Below the pieces are notes generated by a model that did no database searches, was not told the origin of the DNA, and saw only the letters and a list, made by a program, of their open reading frames with translations. A DNA stretch of 64,000 nt from assembly GCA_964654415.1 (NCBI GenBank), contig CAZZIP010000001.1:1-64000 (forward strand), written 5' to 3'. Made by a program: the position numbers and the translations under genes. The stretch comes from Methylohalobius sp964654415 (GTDB lineage Bacteria > Pseudomonadota > Gammaproteobacteria > Methylococcales > Methylothermaceae). The stretch's first letter is position 1; each line of letters starts with the position of its first letter. This document shows, piece after piece, positions 28,205 to 37,165 of the stretch.

Positions 28205-28815
28205 ATCTTTCCGAAGTCAACTGGGATCTTGAAGCAGTCGGTACCTGGCCGGTACCGATCAAGATTGCAGTGATCGCGGTGCTCTCTTTGGCCGTGGGCG
28301 GATTTTGGTTTTACTTCGACACCCAAGATCAATTAGCGCAGTTGAAGCAGCTCCAAAGTCAAGAGCAGGAACTAAAGAACACTCTCGCTGCTAAGCAGAA
28401 AAAGGCCGCCAACCTGGAAGAGTACAAACGGCTTCTTCAGGAAATGGAAAAAGCTTTCGGCGATATGTTGCGCCAGTTGCCGAATAAGGCTGAAGTTCCC
28501 GAGCTTTTGGTGGATGTCTCGCAGACTGGGCTGGCTGCCGGGCTCGAGTTCGAACTGTTCCAGCCGCAAGAAGAGGTCAAGAAAGAGTTCTATGCCGAGC
28601 TGCCGATCAAAGTCCGGGTACACGGGAATTACGACCAGTTAGGAACGTTTGTCAGCGGTCTAGCGGCTCTTCCCAGGATTGTGACGGTTCACGACGTGGC
28701 CATCGAACCGGTCAAAGACAGCACCAGCTTGATCATGAACGCGGTGCTTAAGACTTATCGCTATCTGGACGAAGAAGAAATCGCCCAAACGCCTAAACCA
28801 CAAGCTAAACGGTGA
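28201..28815 (+). CDS. pilO: Type IV pilus assembly protein PilO
   Basis: Partner of PilN in the inner-membrane alignment complex. The 204 residues have a short cytoplasmic end, one TM helix (about 20-40), a coiled coil (about 42-85) and a periplasmic domain with the typical VRVHGNYDQLGTFVSGLA. The length and order agree with PilO. The ATG overlaps the pilN stop. Confidence 0.96.
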   Translation: MNLSEVNWDLEAVGTWPVPIKIAVIAVLSLAVGGFWFYFDTQDQLAQLKQLQSQEQELKNTLAAKQKKAANLEEYKRLLQEMEKAFGDMLRQLPNKAEVPELLVDVSQTGLAAGLEFELFQPQEEVKKEFYAELPIKVRVHGNYDQLGTFVSGLAALPRIVTVHDVAIEPVKDSTSLIMNAVLKTYRYLDEEEIAQTPKPQAKR

Positions 28816-28819
28816 CAAG

Positions 28820-29335
28820 ATGCTAGGACGGGTGTTGCTCTTGTTGGGGTACGTGCTGTTGGCAAGCTGCAGCGGGCGAGATTTGTCCGACCTTGAGGCT
28901 TACGTGGCGGAGGTGAAAGCCAGGCCGAAAGGCGCCATCGAGCCGATGCCGGAAATCAAGACGGTGGAGACTTTCGTATTCGACCCGGAAGGTTTGCGCG
29001 ATCCGTTCGTTCCGGAAAAGCCGACCCCACCCCCTCAGGTCGCGGTTACCGGAAGCGGCGTCAGGCCGGATCCGACCCGGCCGCGCGAGGCGCTTGAAGC
29101 TTATGCGCTGGATAGCCTGCGGATGGTGGGGACGATCAAGAAGGACGATGTCCTGTGGGGGTTGGTGCAGACGGCCGAAGGCACGATCTACCGGGTCAAA
29201 CCCGGCAATTACCTGGGTCAAAACCACGGCCGCATTGTCCAGATCGCCGACGATAGGATAGAACTCGTGGAAATCGTGCCCGATGCCCCCGGTACCTGGC
29301 GGGAGCGGCCGGCGAGTCTAGCTTTGGCGCAGTGA
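28820..29335 (+). CDS. pilP: Type IV pilus assembly lipoprotein PilP
   Basis: Inner-membrane lipoprotein that connects PilNO to the PilQ secretin. The 171 residues start with a lipoprotein signal (VLLASCSG, Cys about 17), then a flexible Pro-rich stretch with DPEGLRDPFVP, and the beta-sandwich domain DSLRMVGTIKKDD ... GLVQTAEGTIYRVKPGNYLG, all standard for PilP. Confidence 0.96.
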   Translation: MLGRVLLLLGYVLLASCSGRDLSDLEAYVAEVKARPKGAIEPMPEIKTVETFVFDPEGLRDPFVPEKPTPPPQVAVTGSGVRPDPTRPREALEAYALDSLRMVGTIKKDDVLWGLVQTAEGTIYRVKPGNYLGQNHGRIVQIADDRIELVEIVPDAPGTWRERPASLALAQ

Positions 29336-29366
29336 CAGGCTTTTTAAGTGGGATAGGGGAAAGCAT

Positions 29367-31601
29367 ATGTACTATCGAAAATCTGCGGGCGATTGGGAAA
29401 GGTTACTTTTGGCTTGGCTGGTTGGCTGGCTATGGCTCATCACTTGCCAGGCGGCCGAAACCCATCTTCAGGACGTCCAATTTACTACTCTGGCCGGCGA
29501 CCAATTGCAAGTAAGGTTCCTGTTCGATGAGCCGGTAGAAGCCCCAAGAGTGTTTCACACCGACAATCCGGCTCGCCTGGTGCTGGATTTCTCAGGGGTA
29601 AAAAACGCTTTAGGAAAAAAAACCATTGCAGTCAATACTGGCGTCTTGACTGAACTTAACCTTGTCGAAGGAGACAACCGCGCGCGGGTAGTCGCTAATC
29701 TGGTGTCTTTGGTGCCGTATGAACTCGCCCAGGAAGGCAACGAGGTGCGCCTGACTTTGAAAAACGTCGGCGCTGTAGCCACCGCAGCTCAGTTTGCTCC
29801 CTCTGCTGGCCTACCCGCGCAGGGGATTGAGAAAATCGATTTTCACCGTGGGCCGCAGGGGGAAGGCCGGGTGCTGGTCTATCTCAAAGACCCCAATGCT
29901 TTGGTAAACCTGCGCCAAGAGGGCGGAAAAGTAGTGGCTGAGTTTCTGGATACGGAACTTCCCAAACACCTCGCCAAGCAGTTGGATGTGCTCGATTTCG
30001 CCACGCCGGTGAAAACCATCGAGGCGTCCTCTGACGGCCGCAAGACCCGCCTGGTCATGACCCCGGCCGTAGCCGATTACGATTATTCCTCGTATCAGAC
30101 GGACAAACTCTTAACGATCGAGTTTCGGCCGCTGACCAAGGCTGAAAAAGAGGAGATTGAAAAGAAAAAGTTTCCCTACACCGGTGAGCGCTTGTCGCTC
30201 AATTTCCAAGACATTCCGGTACGCTCGGTGCTGCAGATCCTGGCCGATTTTACCGGCCTCAACATCATCGCCGCCGACTCGGTCCAGGGCAACGTCACCT
30301 TACGCCTCAACAACGTGCCTTGGGATCAGGCGCTGGATTTGGTGCTGAAAGCCAAAGGGCTAGGGCAGCGCCGCGAGGGTGAGGTAATTTGGGTGGCGCC
30401 TTTGGACGAGATCATCGCCTTAGAGAAAAAAGAGCTCGAACACGTTTCGTTCCGCGAGGAGAAGGAACCTTTAAAGACCGAGATCATCCAGCTCCGCTAC
30501 GCCAAGGCGGCTGATATTTTGAAGGTCCTCCAGGGGATGCAGAAGGCACCTCAGTCCCAAGATATGGAGGGCTTGAAAAAGGATGTCTTGAAAAATATCA
30601 GGCGTGGGATAGGAAACGGACGGGTGTCGGTGGACGGCTTGAACGCGTTGACCGACACTCTGCGCACTGTGCAATACGCGACCACCTTTGAGGAGCCGAC
30701 CCTGACCGGTGAGGCCGTCGCCGGCGGCAGCATCCTGTCGCCGCGTGGGGAAGCCAACATCGACGAGCGAACCAATATCCTGATCGTCAAGGATACCCCT
30801 TACCATCTGGAGGCGATCCGCAAGCTGGTCCAGACCCTAGACCGCCCGATCCGCCAGGTGTTGATCGAATCTAGGGTGGTGATCGCCAACGACGACTTCA
30901 GCCGCGATCTGGGCGTCAGGCTCAATGCCGCCCGAAACACCGGCAGTCCCGGCAAGACCCAGACCCTGCTCGGGGGCATTTTGGGCAATAACAATGGGAT
31001 TGTGGACCTGCCGGCGGCGATCGGTCCGGGAGCCGGTGGGGGTTTAGGGATTGCGGTGTTCAAGCTCAACCAATTCCTGATGCAGCTCGAGCTTTCGGCT
31101 CTCCAGGACGAAAACCGCGGTGATGTGATATCCATGCCCAAAGTGGTTACCCAGGACCAGACCACCGCCAGGATAGAACAAGGCGAGGAAATCCCCTATC
31201 AAGTCGTGGGCACGGCAGGAGGTGGGTTAGCAGTGCCCCAAACCCAATTCAAGAAAGCGGTGTTGAAGCTGGAGGTCACCCCCCATATCACCCCGGACGA
31301 CAACGTGATCATGGACATTTTGGTCGCCAAGGATTCGCGCGGGAAAGAAACCGCTCAAGGCCAGCCGGCGATCGACACGCGCGAGATCGAGACCACCGTG
31401 CAGGTAGCCAACGGCGAGACGGTAGTTTTGGGCGGCATCTATGAAACGACCCGCAACAAGACCGCCAACAAGGTGCCGTTTTTCGGCGACCTGCCGGGCT
31501 TTGGCTTCCTGTTTCGCCGCGACCGCGCCATCGATAACAAGCGCGAGCTCTTGATTTTCATCACCCCCAGGATTCTGAAAGAAGCGATGGCCATGCGCTG
31601 A
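29367..31601 (+). CDS. pilQ: Type IV pilus secretin PilQ
   Basis: Outer-membrane multimeric pore through which the pilus passes. The 744 residues hold a signal peptide (cleaved near AAETHLQ), two AMIN domains (about 35-130 and 150-240), an N0/STN domain (NFQDIPVRSVLQILADFTGLN, about 278-298), an N1 domain and the secretin domain with RVVIANDDFSRDLGVR and GGIYETTRNKTANKVPFFGDLPG-type C-terminal motif. GGGGAAAG spacing before the ATG at 29367 supports this start. Last of pilMNOPQ. Confidence 0.97.
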   Translation: MYYRKSAGDWERLLLAWLVGWLWLITCQAAETHLQDVQFTTLAGDQLQVRFLFDEPVEAPRVFHTDNPARLVLDFSGVKNALGKKTIAVNTGVLTELNLVEGDNRARVVANLVSLVPYELAQEGNEVRLTLKNVGAVATAAQFAPSAGLPAQGIEKIDFHRGPQGEGRVLVYLKDPNALVNLRQEGGKVVAEFLDTELPKHLAKQLDVLDFATPVKTIEASSDGRKTRLVMTPAVADYDYSSYQTDKLLTIEFRPLTKAEKEEIEKKKFPYTGERLSLNFQDIPVRSVLQILADFTGLNIIAADSVQGNVTLRLNNVPWDQALDLVLKAKGLGQRREGEVIWVAPLDEIIALEKKELEHVSFREEKEPLKTEIIQLRYAKAADILKVLQGMQKAPQSQDMEGLKKDVLKNIRRGIGNGRVSVDGLNALTDTLRTVQYATTFEEPTLTGEAVAGGSILSPRGEANIDERTNILIVKDTPYHLEAIRKLVQTLDRPIRQVLIESRVVIANDDFSRDLGVRLNAARNTGSPGKTQTLLGGILGNNNGIVDLPAAIGPGAGGGLGIAVFKLNQFLMQLELSALQDENRGDVISMPKVVTQDQTTARIEQGEEIPYQVVGTAGGGLAVPQTQFKKAVLKLEVTPHITPDDNVIMDILVAKDSRGKETAQGQPAIDTREIETTVQVANGETVVLGGIYETTRNKTANKVPFFGDLPGFGFLFRRDRAIDNKRELLIFITPRILKEAMAMR

Positions 31602-31620
31602 TGGGGCATAGAGCCTGACA

Positions 31621-31649
31621 CCCTCACCCTGGCTTCGTAGGAGTGAGGG
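31621..31649. repeat. Hairpin repeat between pilQ and the PPC gene
   Basis: CCCTCAC (31621-31627) pairs perfectly with GTGAGGG (31643-31649); the stem can be extended by CCT/AGG with one bulged A. No T-run follows, so termination is doubtful. A related CCCCTTCT ... AGAGGGG palindrome lies on the other side of the next gene (about 33976-34002). Confidence 0.5.
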
Positions 31650-31690
31650 GCCAATGCTTAAATTGATTGGATTTAAGAGGAACGCAAGTT

Positions 31691-33967
31691 ATGAAGATAA
31701 AAGCGATCACGATTGCGGTGGCACTGGCTTTGGGCACGAGCCAGGCGGCGAAGGCCGATTTGCTGGATCAATTAAAGGAAGGTTGTGCGCTTGGTTGTCC
31801 TCCCACTGGAGGAGGTGGCGGTGGAGGAAGCGAGGCAATCACTCCTCTGTCGGAAGTAGAGCCCAACGATACCCCACAAACAGCCACCCCGCTAACTCCC
31901 GGCCAGCTGCAAAGCGGCGGATTTCAGACCAGCGGCGATCAGGATTGGTACCGCTTCCGCGTCACCCAGTCAGGAACGGCGGCTACGCTTGAGATTGCGC
32001 CAAATCGCCGCAGCTATCGGCTCAGCTTGCAGACCAGCAGCGGTCAGGTACTGGCCCGGTTTCAAAACGACGACAAAGAAACTCGCAAATTCACCGTCGT
32101 TTTGCCGCAGCTTGGCGATTTCTTTTTGGTGGCCGAATCGCTCGGCGCCTCAGGTTATACCTTTACCCTCTCCGGCGAAGGCATAAGTCCCCCGATCACC
32201 GGCCCTGGAGGCCTGCCGGAGGGGGCGCTGACCGAGATCGAGCCCAACGATATTCAACAGACGGCTACTGCCCTCAAACCGGATGCCTTCCACGGCGGGC
32301 AGGTTTCTGCGGCTGATTCTGACTTTTTCCGCTTCCAGGTGACCGCGGCCGGCTCGATCGAGGTCTTCCTGCCTGGTTCCAACGGAGAATTTACCCTGAC
32401 GATTTTGGATGCGGCGGGAAGAACTTTGGCTAGCCAAAAAAGCGCAGTGTATGATCAAAACTTTATAGTTGTCGCCAGCGCGCCAGGGGATTATTTTGTG
32501 CGTTTATCCTCGCAAGCGGTCGCGCCCGTTTCCTACCTGTTCAAGCTCAAAGGCGACACCATAGCGCTGCCCCTAGATCGCCGCAACGAGTTTTTGCGGC
32601 AAGCCCAGCGCGAAGTCGAGCCCAACGATAGCTTGGTCGCCTCCAATCCCATCATCCCTGGCCGGCCGGTAGCCGGGCAATTGCGCAGCAAAGACGATGA
32701 GGACTGGTTTGCCCTGCGCACCACCCGGGACAACACCGTAATCAACGTCGAGGTGCCCAAAGGCCCGGCTAAGTGGAAGGTCTCCATCTGGGATGCCGCC
32801 GGCAACCTGCTCGACCAAAGAGAAAGCGCAACCGACAGCGATTTGGTGTTTTTCTCCACCATCGAACGCACGGGCAAGTTTTATCTTTCGATCGCTGGAG
32901 TCGATGACACGCGCGCCGATTACACCTTCAACGTTACCGGCGAGGGCCTGCAAAATCCAAGCGACCGCAATCCCAACGCCAACTTCCACAACGTCGAGCT
33001 TGAACCCAACGATGCGCTAAAAGACGCCAATCCGCTCACTTCGGCGGTGCGCTTGGTCGGACAATTGCGCAACGGTTCGGAGATCGACCTGTTTAAGATC
33101 CAAAGCCCCGGCAACGAGGTTCTCTCAGTTGAACTGTGCCCGGGGAATGCTGCTTGTGCGGCGCAGATTTCAGAAAACTCTGGGCCGTGGGTGGTGTATG
33201 TGTTTAACAGCAGCTTGAGCCAGAGCATGCTCGATCAGACGGTGGCGCTGAGAGAGTGCAAGGATAAACAGACCGGCGAGGTGGTTGAGATTCCTACCAA
33301 ACACTTGTATCTGGCGTTAAACACCGGGCTTTTGGATTCGGCGCTGTTAGGGGTAATCGACCCTACCTTCGGCACCAGCCGGAAGATGGAAATCGGCCTG
33401 CGCAATCCGGGAACGTATTTCTTGGCCGTCTCCTCCCCGCTGAAACGGGACGAAACCGGTAGCGTGATTTTGAAGGAGGAGGTCGCATGCGGAAAAGAAA
33501 CTAAAATAGTAAATAATCAAACGGTTACAGAAGACATTAAAATTACAAAAACGAGAATTGAAATCTTCCCCTTCAGCGACGATCAATACGAACTGAACGT
33601 CGTCCAGACCAGCTTGACCCCTGCCCTTTCGCCTACCTTGGCCCAGAGCCAACAGCTTGCCGGCGAGGTGGTGCACGTACCGCTGGTGGAGGTCAACGGC
33701 GTAGAATATTGGGCGGATCTGCGCGTGTTTAGCCAGGGCGGAAAGGTATGGTTGGCGCTTGATCGCGTGGAGCCGATCGGCACGGCAGTAGCCGCCCAAG
33801 ACGTCGAGGCCTTAAAGCGCGAGGCGATGCGGACTACGGTCGAGGGCGACTTGGTCCACATCCCGCTGGCCTTCTACAATGGCCATTACTACGCCGGCGA
33901 GCTGCGCATGTTTGAGGATAATGGCCGGCTTTTGTTTGAGGTGCTTTCGGCTACGGCTCTGGATTGA
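31691..33967 (+). CDS. Secreted PPC-repeat protein in the pilQ-aroK gap
   Basis: Large exported protein of unknown role. With the ATG at 31691 (AGAGGA 8-13 nt upstream) it has 758 residues and a clear signal peptide (MKIKAITIAVALALGTSQAAKA). A Cys-Pro-Gly linker with a run of seven glycines follows. Four bacterial pre-peptidase C-terminal (PPC) repeats come next, starting with EPND at about residues 56, 185, 308 and 436. The mature part ends with two copies of a 38-40 residue unit, VVHVPLVEVNGVEYWADLRVF (about 658, shown in part) and LVHIPLAFYNGHYYAGELRMF (about 718). No protease domain is present, though PPC repeats are usually tails of secreted proteases. Position suggests co-expression with the pilus secretin; a pilus or surface role is inference. 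Confidence 0.88.
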   Translation: MKIKAITIAVALALGTSQAAKADLLDQLKEGCALGCPPTGGGGGGGSEAITPLSEVEPNDTPQTATPLTPGQLQSGGFQTSGDQDWYRFRVTQSGTAATLEIAPNRRSYRLSLQTSSGQVLARFQNDDKETRKFTVVLPQLGDFFLVAESLGASGYTFTLSGEGISPPITGPGGLPEGALTEIEPNDIQQTATALKPDAFHGGQVSAADSDFFRFQVTAAGSIEVFLPGSNGEFTLTILDAAGRTLASQKSAVYDQNFIVVASAPGDYFVRLSSQAVAPVSYLFKLKGDTIALPLDRRNEFLRQAQREVEPNDSLVASNPIIPGRPVAGQLRSKDDEDWFALRTTRDNTVINVEVPKGPAKWKVSIWDAAGNLLDQRESATDSDLVFFSTIERTGKFYLSIAGVDDTRADYTFNVTGEGLQNPSDRNPNANFHNVELEPNDALKDANPLTSAVRLVGQLRNGSEIDLFKIQSPGNEVLSVELCPGNAACAAQISENSGPWVVYVFNSSLSQSMLDQTVALRECKDKQTGEVVEIPTKHLYLALNTGLLDSALLGVIDPTFGTSRKMEIGLRNPGTYFLAVSSPLKRDETGSVILKEEVACGKETKIVNNQTVTEDIKITKTRIEIFPFSDDQYELNVVQTSLTPALSPTLAQSQQLAGEVVHVPLVEVNGVEYWADLRVFSQGGKVWLALDRVEPIGTAVAAQDVEALKREAMRTTVEGDLVHIPLAFYNGHYYAGELRMFEDNGRLLFEVLSATALD

Positions 33968-34010
33968 CCGTTAAACCCCTTCTCTCTGGAAGAGGGGGCA
34001 GGGGTAATGA

Positions 34011-34035
34011 GGCCGGGCATTTCCCCGGCCTTTTT
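34011..34035 (+). terminator. Strong intrinsic terminator before aroK
   Basis: GGCCGGG (34011-34017) and CCCGGCC (34024-34030) form a perfect 7-bp GC stem with a 6-nt loop, followed by TTTTT. It ends the pilMNOPQ-PPC transcript only 15 nt before the aroK ATG. Confidence 0.85.
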
Positions 34036-34049
34036 GTTATTCTGAAAGC

Positions 34050-34574
34050 ATGATCCAACAGCGCAATATTTTTTTAATCGGCCCGATGGGGGCGGGCAAA
34101 ACCACCATCGGGCGTCTGCTCGCCAAGGCTATGGGCCGGAAGTTCTACGATAGCGACCGGGAAATCGAACGCCGCACTGGGGTAAAGATTCCGCTGATCT
34201 TCGAATACGAGGGGGAAGAAGGCTTCCGCCGGCGCGAGCACGAGGTACTTACCGATCTGGTCAAGCTGTCTGAAATCGTACTTGCCACTGGCGGCGGGGT
34301 AGTCCTCAGAGAGGACAACCGCGAACTGTTGCGCCAGCACGGGTTTGTCGTATATTTAAGGTGTGCGGTGGAAAAACAATGGGAGCGCATTGCCAGGGAT
34401 GACCAACGGCCTTTGCTTAAAACTGAAAACCCGAAAAAACGCCTTGAGGAATTGATGGCCATCCGTGCCCCTCTGTATGAATCGATCGCCGATCTGGACG
34501 TCGATACCGGGCTTTGCTCCAGCCGCCAGGCCGCTAGGAAAATTCAAAGAGCTTATGAAAACGTTAACGGTTGA
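34050..34574 (+). CDS. aroK: Shikimate kinase
   Basis: Phosphorylates shikimate in aromatic amino acid synthesis. The 174 residues begin MIQQRNIFLIGPMGAGKTT, with the Walker A loop GPMGAGKT at 11-18, the shikimate-binding FYDSDREIERRTG, GGGVVLRED and the lid region with arginine (RDDQRPLL). The N-terminus fits the family, so the ATG at 34050 is sure; yet it has no clear ribosome binding site and lies just after a terminator stem. It overlaps aroB by 20 nt. Confidence 0.97.
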   Translation: MIQQRNIFLIGPMGAGKTTIGRLLAKAMGRKFYDSDREIERRTGVKIPLIFEYEGEEGFRRREHEVLTDLVKLSEIVLATGGGVVLREDNRELLRQHGFVVYLRCAVEKQWERIARDDQRPLLKTENPKKRLEELMAIRAPLYESIADLDVDTGLCSSRQAARKIQRAYENVNG

Positions 34575-35643
34575 CCTGGCCGAACGCAGTTATCCGATTT
34601 ATATCGGCCAAGAACTCATCGAACAGGCCCAGTTGTTCGATCGCCATCTCGTGGGCGAACAGGTCTTGGTCGTAACCAACGAGGTCGTCGGCCCGTTATA
34701 TTTGGGAAAAGTAATGGATGCGATTAGGGCGCCTGCCAAGGCCAAGCTCGTGCTTCCCGATGGGGAGGCCCACAAGACTTTGGCTACGGTCGAGCGAATC
34801 TTCGATTGCCTTTTGCAGCATCGCTTTAGCCGTAATGCCGCGCTGGTCGCCTTAGGTGGAGGGGTGATCGGCGACATCGTTGGCTTTGCTGCTGCCTGCT
34901 ACCAGCGCGGTATCGCTTTCATCCAGGTGCCGACTACCTTGCTCGCCCAAGTCGATTCCTCAGTCGGTGGCAAAACCGGCGTCAATCACCCTCTGGGCAA
35001 AAATATGATCGGCGCCTTCCACCAGCCCAAATGCGTGATCGCCGACACGCAAGTGCTCGATACCCTGCCCGATCGAGAGTTGCGCGCAGGGTTGGCCGAG
35101 GTCATCAAATACGGTCTGATTTACGATGCAGCTTTTTTCTCCTGGCTGGAGGAAAATATTGCCAAACTTTTGAACCGGGATCCTCAAGCTTTGGAATGCG
35201 CCATAGAACGCTCCTGCCGGATCAAGGCTGAGATCGTAGGGGCCGATGAGCGCGAATCCGGTCTTCGGGCGATCTTGAATTTCGGCCATACCTTTGGCCA
35301 CGCCATCGAAGCCGGCACCGGTTATGGCCATTACCTTCATGGCGAGGCGGTGGCGATCGGGATGTGCCAGGCAGCAGACCTGTCGCAGCGGATGGGGTTG
35401 CTTAAGGCGGCGGATGTCGAAAGGATCGTAGCTTTGATCGAGCGCGCTGGCCTGCCTCTCTCCCCGCCGCTGGAATTGCACAGCGCGCGTTTTTTGGAAT
35501 GGATGGCAGTGGATAAGAAAAATCTCGATGGCAAGCTGCGTTTAATTCTGTTGGAAACGATCGGACGGGCGACTTTGCCGCGTTCGGTCCCGATAGACAT
35601 TCTCAAAACGACGTTGAATGAATACGGCAGAACTTCTACTTGA
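34555..35643 (+). CDS. aroB: 3-dehydroquinate synthase
   Basis: NAD-dependent cyclisation of DAHP to dehydroquinate, step 2 of the shikimate pathway. The ATG at 34555 gives MKTLTVDLAERSYPIYIG, the family start, and a protein of 362 residues. GGGVIGDIVGFAAACYQRG and the metal-binding histidines in FGHTFGHAIE and HGEAV are present. The start lies within the aroK end and the stop within the start of the next gene, a tightly coupled arrangement. Confidence 0.97.
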   Translation: MKTLTVDLAERSYPIYIGQELIEQAQLFDRHLVGEQVLVVTNEVVGPLYLGKVMDAIRAPAKAKLVLPDGEAHKTLATVERIFDCLLQHRFSRNAALVALGGGVIGDIVGFAAACYQRGIAFIQVPTTLLAQVDSSVGGKTGVNHPLGKNMIGAFHQPKCVIADTQVLDTLPDRELRAGLAEVIKYGLIYDAAFFSWLEENIAKLLNRDPQALECAIERSCRIKAEIVGADERESGLRAILNFGHTFGHAIEAGTGYGHYLHGEAVAIGMCQAADLSQRMGLLKAADVERIVALIERAGLPLSPPLELHSARFLEWMAVDKKNLDGKLRLILLETIGRATLPRSVPIDILKTTLNEYGRTST

Positions 35644-37165
35644 AAACTCAAAGCTTTCTCACGATCCAGGGGAATACGATTTCCTTTCCCCCGAACGTCA
35701 GCAGAAATACGACCTGCTGCTGCATCTTTTGGCCAATTTGGGTCAGCCGGTGTTTTTGTCTGGCCCAGAAGGAATCGGCAAATCCACATTTCTTGCTCAG
35801 TTGCGCGACCATCCTCCGCCCGGATGGCAGGTCCTTTTGCTTCAGACCACCCCAGCGACGGACTTGGAGCAGGTTCGGAAATCATTAGCCGTTGGAAAGC
35901 TGCAGGGAGCAGTCACCGTATTGGTTTTGGACGATGCCGGATGTCTACTTCCCGGCGTACTGGACGAGGCCTGTCGCTTCGTGGCCCAAGCTGTCAATCT
36001 GCGTTTGATCGCTGCCATGCGTCCCGATGAACTGCATCTTAAGGCAGTCAGCGACCCCTGGGCAGTGGGGGAGGCGCAAGTAGTAGAGCTGCCGCCTCTG
36101 ACTGAGCAGCAGTGCGCCGCGTACTTCGAGCGCCTATGGCTACAACGAGGCAGAAGCGGAGAGCCGGATCCGGAGCTGGTGCAGGCGATCTACCGGCGCA
36201 CCCATGGGGTTCCGGCGCGGATTCAGCAGGAGGTGTTGGAACTGTTCGGCAGGCCACCGCTGCGTTGGCATCTGACCCTGGCCAGGCCGATGTATCTAGC
36301 GCTCGCGGTCGTCGTGGCCGCGGTTGTGGCGGTGACGCATTGGCAAGCAGCTAGGCAAAAGGAACAAACAGAGTCGCTGTCTCAATCGACTGCCTCGACT
36401 CAATCTGCCCCTACAGTTCAATCTTTGCCGCCAACCCCTATCGTCAAGCAGTCCGTAGAAGTGACTGCGCCAAAACCGGAGGTGGCAGAGGTGACTCCTT
36501 CGGTTTCCCCCGTGCTTGACCCTGCGCCCCAGATGGCGCAGACACCTACTGCTTCCACCCGGTCTGCGGAGGAAAACCAAGGTACAGAAATAGGGCGCTT
36601 GCCCGACCAGGTCAGTCGGAGCATACCTTCCCAAGTCGTTGCCGTGGAAGAACCGCCTAAGTTTGAGCTTCCAGATCAGGAAAAACCCAAAACTGCACAT
36701 CCTGAGGCTACCAAAGGCACCCAGGAGCCCCCTGCGGAACCGAAGAAAGCACCACCCAAGCCGGAGGCAGTAACGCCGATGGCTGAAACCCAACAGCCAC
36801 CGCCTGCCCCAGAAAGCCCAAAATTGCAGGATGCGGCTTCAGAAGTCGCTAAGGCTGCCGGGATCCAACCCCGCGAGTGGGTGCTTAAGCGATCTCCCGA
36901 TCACTTTGCCCTGCAGATCGGCTTCTTTCAAGATCCTAAAGCGCTGGCCGCCTTCGCTCGGCGTCATCCTGGGCTTCGCCCATTGGCCTATTATCCTAAG
37001 GGCAAAGGCTATGTGCTGCTGTACGGGGCGTTTCGCAGTATAGGCGAGGTTCAACAGGCTACCCGAAGGCTGCCGCCGGATGTTGGCCAAGCCTCGATCT
37101 GGCGGTTTAAATCCGTCCAGGATGCGGTCCGCTCGCTTCCTAATCCATCCGTAAAGGAGCCGTGA
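35618..37165 (+). CDS. DamX-like AAA/SPOR domain protein
   Basis: Inner-membrane protein of the DamX type that follows aroB in many gammaproteobacteria. The 515 residues show an N-terminal AAA ATPase region with Walker A GPEGIGKS (49-56) and a hydrophobic Walker B TVLVLDDAGCL (about 101-111). One TM helix lies at about 225-243, then a Pro/Gln/Ser/Glu-rich periplasmic linker (about 250-410) and a C-terminal SPOR domain (about 428-505; FALQIGFFQDPKALAAFARR). SPOR domains bind denuded septal peptidoglycan, which suggests a cell-division role. It overlaps aroB by 26 nt. Confidence 0.88.
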   Translation: MNTAELLLENSKLSHDPGEYDFLSPERQQKYDLLLHLLANLGQPVFLSGPEGIGKSTFLAQLRDHPPPGWQVLLLQTTPATDLEQVRKSLAVGKLQGAVTVLVLDDAGCLLPGVLDEACRFVAQAVNLRLIAAMRPDELHLKAVSDPWAVGEAQVVELPPLTEQQCAAYFERLWLQRGRSGEPDPELVQAIYRRTHGVPARIQQEVLELFGRPPLRWHLTLARPMYLALAVVVAAVVAVTHWQAARQKEQTESLSQSTASTQSAPTVQSLPPTPIVKQSVEVTAPKPEVAEVTPSVSPVLDPAPQMAQTPTASTRSAEENQGTEIGRLPDQVSRSIPSQVVAVEEPPKFELPDQEKPKTAHPEATKGTQEPPAEPKKAPPKPEAVTPMAETQQPPPAPESPKLQDAASEVAKAAGIQPREWVLKRSPDHFALQIGFFQDPKALAAFARRHPGLRPLAYYPKGKGYVLLYGAFRSIGEVQQATRRLPPDVGQASIWRFKSVQDAVRSLPNPSVKEP

